Below are positions 8,737-15,413 of a DNA stretch of 64,000 bases, piece after piece (the first letter of the stretch is position 1; every line of letters begins with the position of its first letter). The position numbers and the translations under genes are program-made. The notes under the pieces were generated by a model, which made no database searches, was not told where the DNA came from, and was given only the letters and a program-made list of their open reading frames with translations. This DNA comes from Paucimonas lemoignei. Its GTDB lineage: Bacteria > Pseudomonadota > Gammaproteobacteria > Pseudomonadales > Pseudomonadaceae. Location of the stretch: contig LS483371.1 of the NCBI GenBank assembly GCA_900475325.1, positions 2,046,001 to 2,110,000 of the forward strand. The letters run 5' to 3'.

Positions 8737-8951
8737 CAAAGGGAAGTTCGGTGGTTCAGCCTGGTTGCTTTTCTAGTCGTGGGTCTGGTCGTGGGCTGAA
8801 ACGGGGCAAGTAATGGCTTTTAGCCCGGATGCCGGTGATTATCTGGAAACAATATCGTCTCGTGAAATCAACTCTGACTATGCTGGTCATAGCTTTTGCA
8901 GTGGTGGGACGCTTCCGAATGAGGCGTAGGCGAACTGGTTGAAGGGCTTCT

Positions 8952-8968
8952 TGCACAGGAATGGTGCG
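8952..8968 (+). promoter_or_regulatory. Candidate NtrC binding site
   Basis: TGCACAGGAATGGTGCG matches the 17-bp NtrC consensus TGCACCAWWWTGGTGCA at both outer half-sites (TGCAC and TGGTGC). It is centred about 86 bases upstream of the start point predicted from the sigma-54 promoter at 9020-9034. Confidence 0.65.
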
Positions 8969-8988
8969 ACGTGCTCTTCGCGTTTATG

Positions 8989-9001
8989 TAACCAGTTGAT
9001 A
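8989..9001 (-). promoter_or_regulatory. Candidate IHF site
   Basis: The minus strand reads TATCAACTGGTTA, a perfect match to the IHF core consensus WATCAANNNNTTR. It lies between the NtrC-like site and the -24/-12 promoter, where IHF bends DNA in enhancer-dependent promoters. Confidence 0.65.
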
Positions 9002-9019
9002 ATTAAGCGTTTATGCCGA

Positions 9020-9034
9020 TGGCACGGGCCTTGC
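9020..9034 (+). promoter_or_regulatory. Sigma-54 (-24/-12) promoter
   Basis: TGGCAC-N5-TTGC with GG and GC exactly 10 bases apart, an excellent match to the RpoN consensus. Predicted transcription would start near 9046, leaving a 5' leader of about 26 bases before the ATG at 9072. Confidence 0.85.
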
Positions 9035-9071
9035 GAAGGCCCTTGGTGTCCGTGGTGACAAGGAGTACGGC

Positions 9072-10481
9072 ATGATCCGCACCTTTTATGATGAGATGTA
9101 CGATGCTGGCGGTCTGGTCCGCCCGCATTATCGGGAATTTGCCCGCTGGCTGGGCGAGACGCCTCCTGAGCTTCTGGCTCAGCGCAGACGCGAAGCCGAC
9201 CTATTGTTTCATCGCGCCGGGATCACGTTCACGCTGTACGGTGACGAGCAAGGAACCGAGCGGCTGATCCCGTTCGACACGATTCCCCGCAGCATCCCTG
9301 CCAGTGAATGGCGGGTGGTTGAGCGCGGCTGCATTCAGCGGGTCAAAGCGCTGAACATGTTCCTCGCCGACCTGTATCACGAGCAGCGCATCATCAAGGC
9401 TGGGGTCATCCCGGCTGAACAGGTGTTGGCCAACGAGCAATATCAGTTGGCGATGCAGGGGCTCAACCTGCACCGCGATCTCTATTCGCACATCTCGGGT
9501 GTTGACCTGGTGCGCGATGGAGATGGCACCTATTACGTGCTTGAAGACAACCTGCGTACGCCCAGTGGCGTGAGCTACATGCTCGAAGATCGCAAGATGA
9601 TGATGCGGCTGTTTCCCGAGCTGTTTGCCGCTCAGCGTATTGCGCCTATCGATCATTACCCGAATCTGCTGCTCGATACCCTCAAAAGCTCCAGCCCGCT
9701 GGATAACCCGAGCGTGGTAGTGCTGACGCCTGGGCGCTTCAACAGCGCGTTTTTCGAGCATGCATTTTTAGCGCGGGAAATGGGCGTTGAGCTGGTGGAA
9801 GGCGCTGATCTGTTCGTTCGAGATGATCGGGTGTTCATGCGCACCACTGACGGCCCCAAGGCGGTGGATGTGATCTACCGGCGCCTGGACGATGCGTTCC
9901 TCGACCCGTTGGCCTTCAATCCCGATTCCATGCTGGGGGTTCCAGGGCTGCTGTCGGCTTATCGCTCCGGCAATGTGGTACTCGCCAACGCCATCGGCAC
10001 CGGCGTCGCAGATGACAAGTCGGTTTATCCGTTTGTGACCGACATGATTCGTTTCTATCTGGACGAAGAGCCGATTCTCAAGAACGTGCCGACCTGGCAG
10101 TGCCGCAAGCCCGAAGAGTTGTCCCACGTGCTGGCCAATCTGTCGAAGCTGGTGGTCAAGGAAACCCAAGGTTCGGGGGGGTACGGCATGTTGGTCGGTC
10201 CTGCGGCCAGTGCTGCGGAAATCGAGTCGTTCCGTGCCCGCCTCAAAGCCAAACCCCACGCGTATATCGCGCAACCCACTCTGTGCCTGTCGACGTGCCC
10301 GACCTTTGTCGAAAACGGTATCGCGCCACGCCACATCGATTTGCGCCCGTTTGTCCTGTCTGGCCGTGAAACCCGCGTCGTACCGGGCGGGCTCACCCGA
10401 GTCGCGCTACGCGAAGGCTCATTGGTGGTGAACTCGTCTCAAGGTGGCGGAACAAAAGACACCTGGGTGGTCGAGGATTAA
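9072..10481 (+). CDS. Circularly permuted ATP-grasp protein (DUF404/DUF407)
   Basis: A 469-residue cytoplasmic protein of the circularly permuted ATP-grasp type 1 family, expected to activate a carboxylate with ATP and join it to an amine. Visible hallmarks are YYVLEDNLRTPSGVSYMLED (about 155-175), a glycine-rich nucleotide loop in VVKETQGSGGYGMLVG (about 361-376), and the C-terminal SSQGGGTKDTWV typical of the family. It is the first gene of a three-gene operon with an alpha-E protein and a transglutaminase, behind a sigma-54 promoter. AAGGAG precedes the ATG by 6 bases. The substrate is unknown; the usual proposal from comparative genomics is peptide-bond formation on a small peptide or amino acid. 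Confidence 0.92.
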   Translation: MIRTFYDEMYDAGGLVRPHYREFARWLGETPPELLAQRRREADLLFHRAGITFTLYGDEQGTERLIPFDTIPRSIPASEWRVVERGCIQRVKALNMFLADLYHEQRIIKAGVIPAEQVLANEQYQLAMQGLNLHRDLYSHISGVDLVRDGDGTYYVLEDNLRTPSGVSYMLEDRKMMMRLFPELFAAQRIAPIDHYPNLLLDTLKSSSPLDNPSVVVLTPGRFNSAFFEHAFLAREMGVELVEGADLFVRDDRVFMRTTDGPKAVDVIYRRLDDAFLDPLAFNPDSMLGVPGLLSAYRSGNVVLANAIGTGVADDKSVYPFVTDMIRFYLDEEPILKNVPTWQCRKPEELSHVLANLSKLVVKETQGSGGYGMLVGPAASAAEIESFRARLKAKPHAYIAQPTLCLSTCPTFVENGIAPRHIDLRPFVLSGRETRVVPGGLTRVALREGSLVVNSSQGGGTKDTWVVED

Positions 10482-10493
10482 GGATGCCTGCCA

Positions 10494-11453
10494 ATGCTAA
10501 GTAGAACTGCCTCGGATTTGTATTGGATGTCGCGTTATCTGGAGCGAGCGGAAAACCTCGCCCGGATGCTGGATGTGAGTTATTCGCTGTCGTTGATGCC
10601 TCAGGATGGGCGCGGTGACGGCCTGGATGAACTGGCGATGCCGCTGCTCATCACCGGTACGCTGGATCATTACCTTGAGCGCCACGGCGAGCTGCACGCC
10701 GAGCGTTTGCTGCATTTCTTCGCCCTGGACGCCAGTAATCCGGCCAGCATTTACAGCTGCCTTGGTGCTGCGCGGTCCAGTGCCCATGCGGTGCGCGGGC
10801 GAATTACCGCTGATATGTGGGAAAACATCAACGCCACCTGGCTTGAAATTCGCGGCATCGCCGAACAGGGCTTGAGCCGTTATGGCATGAGCCGGTTCTG
10901 TGAATGGGTCAAGGAGCGTTCGCATCTGTTTCGCGGCGCAACCTACGGCACCATCATGCGTCATGACGCGTTTCGCTTTATTCGTCTGGGGATCTTCATC
11001 GAGCGGGCCGACAATACCTTGCGCCTGCTGGATGCCCGATACGAGATGCTGGAACTGCGTGGCCGCGATACCCATCAGGTTTCCGACAGCTCTGCGCACG
11101 GCTATTACCAATGGAGTGCCTTGCTGCGTGCGCTGTCGTCATTCGAGGCTTACACCGAGTTGTACCGTGATGCGCCGGGTGCCCGTCAGGTGGCCGAGTT
11201 GTTGCTGTTGCGGCCCGACATCCCTCGTTCGCTGAGCGCCTGCCTTGAAGAACTGGCTTTGATCCTGGCCAGCCTGCCCGGTGCCAATGGGCGACCTGCC
11301 CAGCGTCTGGCCGCCGAACTGGAAGCACGCCTGCGCTATACCGGAATCGATGAAATTCTGGAGGAAGGCCTGCACGAGTGGCTGAACGAATTCATCCCGC
11401 TGGTAGCCCAACTCGGTGACGCAATTTACACTTCTTATCTGGAGGCTGCATGA
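10494..11453 (+). CDS. Alpha-E domain protein (DUF403)
   Basis: A 319-residue all-helical cytoplasmic protein beginning MLSRTASDLYWMSRYLERAENLARMLDV, the signature start of the alpha-E family; a second ERADN motif occurs near residue 170. The family almost always travels with circularly permuted ATP-grasp and transglutaminase genes and is presumed to be a helical partner in the same modification pathway, but has no proven activity. It begins 12 bases after the ATP-grasp stop codon and overlaps the transglutaminase gene by 4 bases (ATGA), so the three are translationally coupled. Confidence 0.92.
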   Translation: MLSRTASDLYWMSRYLERAENLARMLDVSYSLSLMPQDGRGDGLDELAMPLLITGTLDHYLERHGELHAERLLHFFALDASNPASIYSCLGAARSSAHAVRGRITADMWENINATWLEIRGIAEQGLSRYGMSRFCEWVKERSHLFRGATYGTIMRHDAFRFIRLGIFIERADNTLRLLDARYEMLELRGRDTHQVSDSSAHGYYQWSALLRALSSFEAYTELYRDAPGARQVAELLLLRPDIPRSLSACLEELALILASLPGANGRPAQRLAAELEARLRYTGIDEILEEGLHEWLNEFIPLVAQLGDAIYTSYLEAA

Positions 11454-12268
11454 GACTCTCAATTAGCCACGAGACGACCTATCACTACGAGGATCAGGTA
11501 CGCGCCAGCATCCAGTATTTGCGTCTGACGCCACACGACAGCGAGCGCCAGCAGGTGCTCAGCTGGCAGTTGAGCCTGCCGCGCCCGGTCCGTGCGCAAA
11601 TCGATCCGTTCGGAAATATTCTGCACGTGCTGACCATGGATGAGCCTCATGAGGCGATCATCATCGGCGCCCGGGGTCAGGTCGAAATTGATGAGAAGCG
11701 TGAGGCAGAGCATGAAGCCCAGTCGCCGCTGCCGTTCCTGCGCTTCACGCGTTTGACCGAGCCCGACGAAGCGATTCGTGCCTTTGCCAGCAAGCAATGC
11801 CGCAAACGCAAGGATCGCAGTGGCCTGATCGATCTGATGCACGCGTTGAACCAGCACATCACGTACACCCCAGGCTCAACCGAGGTGGACACCAGCGCGG
11901 TTCAGGCGTTTGAGGGGCGGTCCGGGGTCTGTCAGGACCATGCTCATGCGTTTATCGCCTGCGCCCGCAGCCTGGGCATCCCGGCGCGTTACGTGTCGGG
12001 TTACCTGTACAGCGAAGACAGCGAGCACCTGGCCAGCCATGCCTGGGCTGAGGCGTGGGTCGATGACGCCTGGTACAGCTTTGATGTGACGAACCAGCTG
12101 GCCATTCCGGAGCGGCATCTGAAACTGGCGGTGGGCCTTGACTACCTGGACGCCTGCCCGGTGCGTGGTATGCGTCGTGGTGGTGGCAGCGAGCAGATGC
12201 ACGCCAAAGTCCTGGTTGCGCCAATGCCCGGCGCGCCGAAGATTTTGATGCAGGCGCAGCATCAGTAG
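11450..12268 (+). CDS. Transglutaminase-like cysteine protease-fold protein
   Basis: A 272-residue protein with an N-terminal bacterial transglutaminase-associated beta domain (residues 1-85) and a transglutaminase-like core. The catalytic triad is C161 (in GRSGVCQDHAHAF), H197 (in ASHAWAEAW) and D212 (in WYSFDVTN). No signal peptide is present, so it acts in the cytoplasm. Members of this fold cleave or transfer amide bonds. In this operon the enzyme probably processes or cross-links the product of the ATP-grasp ligase. It overlaps the alpha-E gene by 4 bases and ends shortly before a REP element. Confidence 0.92.
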   Translation: MRLSISHETTYHYEDQVRASIQYLRLTPHDSERQQVLSWQLSLPRPVRAQIDPFGNILHVLTMDEPHEAIIIGARGQVEIDEKREAEHEAQSPLPFLRFTRLTEPDEAIRAFASKQCRKRKDRSGLIDLMHALNQHITYTPGSTEVDTSAVQAFEGRSGVCQDHAHAFIACARSLGIPARYVSGYLYSEDSEHLASHAWAEAWVDDAWYSFDVTNQLAIPERHLKLAVGLDYLDACPVRGMRRGGGSEQMHAKVLVAPMPGAPKILMQAQHQ

Positions 12269-12281
12269 CCTTATGCAATAC

Positions 12282-12345
12282 CTGTAGGAGCTGCCGCAGG
12301 CTGCGAACAGCGGTGTATCTGATACACCGCTGTTCGCTCCTACAG
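12282..12345. repeat. REP element pair with a shortened right arm
   Basis: Starts with the Pseudomonas REP core CTGTAGGAGCTGCCGCAGG and contains the perfect palindrome CGAACAGCGGTGTATC / GATACACCGCTGTTCG. The right arm then jumps directly to CTCCTACAG, so it lacks about 15 bases of the REP core. It sits between the convergent transglutaminase and cytochrome genes. Confidence 0.85.
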
Positions 12346-12352
12346 GGCCTGT

Positions 12353-13156
12353 TCAATCATTGCGTCGCCCAGCCATGTGCTCCAGATAACTCAAAACTTT
12401 GTCCAGCTCGGCATCCGGCAGGATCTGCTCCGGGATCGCCGGCATTTTGCCCTGAGGCCAAGTCCGTAGTGATTCGGGATTGCGGATGTACTGCCGCAAA
12501 TAACCGGAACTGAAGTATTCGGTGGGGCTAAAAGGCATATTCAGATCAGGCCCCAATTGGGAATCGCCGCCGCCGTTGAGGCGATGACAGGCCATGCAGT
12601 TTCTCTGGTACAGCGTGAAGCCTTGATTGATCGGGTCATCGGCCGCCAATGCCGGGTCCGGCAACATGGCAGGAAAGCGCTCGCCGACCGAGGCCAGGAC
12701 GCGAAATGTACTGACTGCATAAGGCCATTCTTCGCGGCTGATGTTGTCGACCTGTGGGTCCGTCCACACCAGATAGAACGGTCCCGCACTATGCGAGCCC
12801 TTGCTCAGCGAGGGCCAGGGGTGCGCGGGATCTTCGATCGCCAGCCAGGCTCGGGAGCCCGAAGTCTGCAACAGCGGTGCCGCGGCGAGTTCTGCGGCGA
12901 AGCCATCGGTGGCCACGGCCTGCAAATGGTCCTTGGCCGTGATGCCTTCGAGCAGCGCAGCAATGGGCAGGGCACGATAGGTCATCGTGCGCTTGTAGGC
13001 CACGTCGTCGTGAATCGTTATGGTTTGGGTCTGTGAGTGAGCGAGCAGTTGGCTGGTTTCCCAGCTTCTGGCTCCGTCAGCCTGTTCGACCGTCAGGGTT
13101 GCTGCATGCAGAGGTAGGGTCGCGATGAGCGCGCCCAAGGTCAGTAATAAACGCAA
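12353..13156 (-). CDS. Periplasmic c-type cytochrome with an N-terminal Moco-oxidoreductase-like domain
   Basis: A 267-residue exported protein. The Sec signal peptide covers residues 1-18 (cleavage near LHA-A). One covalent heme motif CMACH is at 187-191, and the sixth ligand could be a Met in the 207-240 region. Residues 20-150 resemble the fold of molybdopterin-binding oxidoreductases (MTYRALPIAALLEG ... AVATDGFAAEL ... GPFYLVW), but I see no cofactor-binding cysteine; this part of the call is an inference from pattern. It lies 2 bases downstream of a rhodanese-like lipoprotein gene in the same operon. It probably passes electrons in the periplasm; the donor and acceptor are unknown. Confidence 0.82.
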   Translation of the reverse strand: MRLLLTLGALIATLPLHAATLTVEQADGARSWETSQLLAHSQTQTITIHDDVAYKRTMTYRALPIAALLEGITAKDHLQAVATDGFAAELAAAPLLQTSGSRAWLAIEDPAHPWPSLSKGSHSAGPFYLVWTDPQVDNISREEWPYAVSTFRVLASVGERFPAMLPDPALAADDPINQGFTLYQRNCMACHRLNGGGDSQLGPDLNMPFSPTEYFSSGYLRQYIRNPESLRTWPQGKMPAIPEQILPDAELDKVLSYLEHMAGRRND

Positions 13157-13158
13157 AA

Positions 13159-13539
13159 CTACTCCGCGGGATCGTCCGTGATGTCATAGAGGGCGTTGTG
13201 CAACTCTTCATAGTTGCCGCCATTGATTACGCTGTAATAGCCAGCCTTGTTCAGTTTGTCCTGAGCCTTGCTGGCCTTTTCGTCGCTGCTGCTGAACAGC
13301 ACAAATACGACATTGCGGTCGTTGAGTACCAACTTGATCTGATTGACCAGGCGCCGCTCTTCAATACGCACGGCATTGAGCACGGTGCCCGCGTCGTAAT
13401 CAGTCTGGCTGCGCACATCGACAGCGAGTTTGCCTTCCTTGAGCGCTGCCACGGCGACCGCCTGTTCAACGTCACCTGCAGCCGCCGATCCACAACCCGC
13501 CATCGCTACCAGTGCCATCAGTGCCGACCACTTGCCCAT
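13159..13539 (-). CDS. Rhodanese-like lipoprotein lacking the catalytic cysteine
   Basis: A 126-residue protein with a lipoprotein signal (LVAMAGC, the cysteine at about residue 16) followed by a rhodanese fold (AVDVRSQTDYDAGTVLNAVRI, then NGGNYEELHNAL). The active-site loop that should hold the sulfur-carrying cysteine reads FVLFSSSDEKAS, with serines instead, so it should not transfer sulfur. The ATG at 13539 is chosen because GGAGG lies 7 bases upstream and because it creates the lipoprotein signal; an upstream in-frame ATG has neither. It is first in an operon with the cytochrome c gene. A structural or redox-partner role is an inference. Confidence 0.8.
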   Translation of the reverse strand: MGKWSALMALVAMAGCGSAAAGDVEQAVAVAALKEGKLAVDVRSQTDYDAGTVLNAVRIEERRLVNQIKLVLNDRNVVFVLFSSSDEKASKAQDKLNKAGYYSVINGGNYEELHNALYDITDDPAE

Positions 13540-13635
13540 ACTTGCGCCTCCACACACTTGTGGACAGAGATTGGCATAGATAGAAGCGGCCCGGAAGTGC
13601 GTCAACGCCGATGCTTATCGTGGGATAAGTCGCAG

Positions 13636-13731
13636 TCAGCCAAACAGTCGGGTCATATTGGGCAAGATCAGTAACAGGGTGGTGGCGAACACAATAAGTC
13701 CGGCCTGACGTACTTTCGAATGCTTGAACAT
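13636..13731 (-). CDS. 31-residue single-span membrane microprotein
   Basis: A short open frame starting MFKHSKVRQAG, followed by a hydrophobic helix (IVFATTLLLILP) and ending NMTRLFG. The layout is a basic N-terminus, one transmembrane helix and a short tail. It lies about 100 bases upstream of the rhodanese-like lipoprotein gene on the same strand. An AGGCAG sequence sits 6 bases before the ATG, a modest ribosome-binding site. The positive-inside charge pattern makes it look like a genuine small membrane protein rather than chance. Function unknown. Confidence 0.5.
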   Translation of the reverse strand: MFKHSKVRQAGLIVFATTLLLILPNMTRLFG

Positions 13732-14184
13732 GGCGGTCTGCCTTTTTTTGTTATTCCTGAGCGACAAAAGCTCACCGAATTCGTCATGAATCCCTGGTGG
13801 CTGGCAAAGGTGGTTCTGTGAGCAAAAGATGAGCCGACAAAGCGTGCCGGTCAGCCGCGCGTTGCAGTCGTTATTATCGCGCTGCTAATGCTACAGACTT
13901 AACCTTAGAGTTCTGGTGCCCGGCTGTTTAGAACCCTTTGGTATTAGAACGGTTAGCAAAGCTTGCATAGGTTATAGATAAGCATACTTTCCCGTGCGCA
14001 TTCCCCTGCTAGACGCCTTGAGTGATTTGAGTCGACGCCATGTACTCAGGGACCGTTCGTCCGGGTCGGATTTTTCCTACGCATCTTGGACGGCTGCAAA
14101 TGTGCCGGGCAATGGACTCCGCCCATGATGCAGCTAAGGTGTTAGCACGCATCTATCCAGAATAATAAAGACGCAGGGGATTTC
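13732..14184. other. Intergenic promoter region
   Basis: About 450 bases between divergent transcription units, AT-richer near 13880-13990. I see no gene. It must contain promoters for the thiolase operon to the right and the microprotein/rhodanese unit to the left. AGGGG 6 bases before the thiolase ATG is its ribosome-binding site. Confidence 0.5.
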
Positions 14185-15390
14185 ATGACCGACGCTTTAA
14201 TCTTCGACGCGGTCCGTACGCCGCGTGGTAAAGGCAAGCCTGATGGGGCGCTCTACAGCGTCAAACCGGTGAACCTGATGGCAGGTCTGCTGACGGCTCT
14301 TCAAGCGCGTAACCAGCTTGAGACGGCGCAGGTCGACGATATCGTGCTCGGTTGCGTGACGCCGGTGGGGGATCAGGGTGCAGACATTGCCAAGACAGCA
14401 GCGCTGGTCGCCGACTGGGACGTGAGCGTGGCGGGTGTGCAGATCAACCGATTCTGTGCTTCCGGGCTTGAGGCGGTGAATCTGGGCGCGATGAAAATTC
14501 GATCCGGCTTCGAAGAACTGGTGGTGGTCGGTGGGGTGGAGTCCATGTCCCGAGTGCCGATGGGCAGTGACGGCGGGGCATGGGTACTGGATCCGCAGAC
14601 CAATATGCATTGCCACTTCACTCCGCAGGGCATTGGCGCCGACTTGATCGCGACCCTCGAAGGGTTCACCCGGCAGGACGTGGATGCTTACGCGCTGCAA
14701 TCGCAGATCAAGGCTGCCCGGGCGCGTCAGGACGGCTCGTTTGATCGCTCACTGATCCCGGTGCGCGATCAGAACGGCTCGTTGCTGCTGGATCATGACG
14801 AGTTCATCCGCGCCGACTCCACCCTGGAAGGCCTCGGCAAGCTCAAGCCGAGTTTCGCGATGATTGGCCAGATGGGCTTCGACGCCACTGCGTTGCGGGT
14901 CTACAGCCATGTGGAGCGTATCGACCACGTTCACACCCCGGGCAACAGCTCCGGCATCGTCGATGGCGCCGCCGCCATGCTCATCGGCTCAGCAGCCAAG
15001 GGCCGCGCGCTTGGTCTGCAGCCTCGTGGCCGCATCGTTGCCACGGCGGTGACCGGTACCGACCCGACCATCATGCTGACGGGACCGGCCCCGGCGACGC
15101 GCAAGGCATTGAGCAAGGCTGGCCTGAAGCTTGAAGACATCGACCTGTTCGAGGTCAACGAAGCCTTTGCTTCGGTGGTGCTCAAATTCATCAAGGACCT
15201 GCACGTCGATCCTGCCAGGGTCAACGTCAATGGCGGTTCTATCGCCATGGGCCATCCGCTGGGCGCAACCGGTTGCATGATCCTCGGCACCTTGCTGGAT
15301 GAACTGCACACACGGAAATTGCGCTACGGCCTGGCGACCCTGTGCGTCGGCGGCGGTATGGGTATTGCCACCATCATCGAGCGTTATTGA
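14185..15390 (+). CDS. Acetyl-CoA C-acyltransferase (thiolase)
   Basis: A 401-residue cytoplasmic thiolase that cleaves 3-ketoacyl-CoA to acetyl-CoA and a shortened acyl-CoA. The nucleophilic Cys is C91 in [13 protein letters not shown]. The GHPLGATG motif supplies the catalytic His, and LCVGGGMG near the C-terminus the second Cys. Length is standard. It is followed after 23 bases by a multifunctional hydratase/dehydrogenase, so the pair forms the second half of a beta-oxidation cycle. The arrangement resembles PA1736-PA1737 of P. aeruginosa, as I remember it. Chain-length preference cannot be read from sequence. Confidence 0.92.
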   Translation: MTDALIFDAVRTPRGKGKPDGALYSVKPVNLMAGLLTALQARNQLETAQVDDIVLGCVTPVGDQGADIAKTAALVADWDVSVAGVQINRFCASGLEAVNLGAMKIRSGFEELVVVGGVESMSRVPMGSDGGAWVLDPQTNMHCHFTPQGIGADLIATLEGFTRQDVDAYALQSQIKAARARQDGSFDRSLIPVRDQNGSLLLDHDEFIRADSTLEGLGKLKPSFAMIGQMGFDATALRVYSHVERIDHVHTPGNSSGIVDGAAAMLIGSAAKGRALGLQPRGRIVATAVTGTDPTIMLTGPAPATRKALSKAGLKLEDIDLFEVNEAFASVVLKFIKDLHVDPARVNVNGGSIAMGHPLGATGCMILGTLLDELHTRKLRYGLATLCVGGGMGIATIIERY

Positions 15391-15413
15391 GCCTTTGGAG
15401 CAGAGAACCTTTC

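Noticed and set aside
8756..8956. A 66-codon minus-strand frame ending near the orphan terminator
   Set aside because: GTG start without ribosome-binding site, overlaps the NtrC-like site, and the Arg/Pro-rich translation looks random. A non-coding RNA is the better guess.
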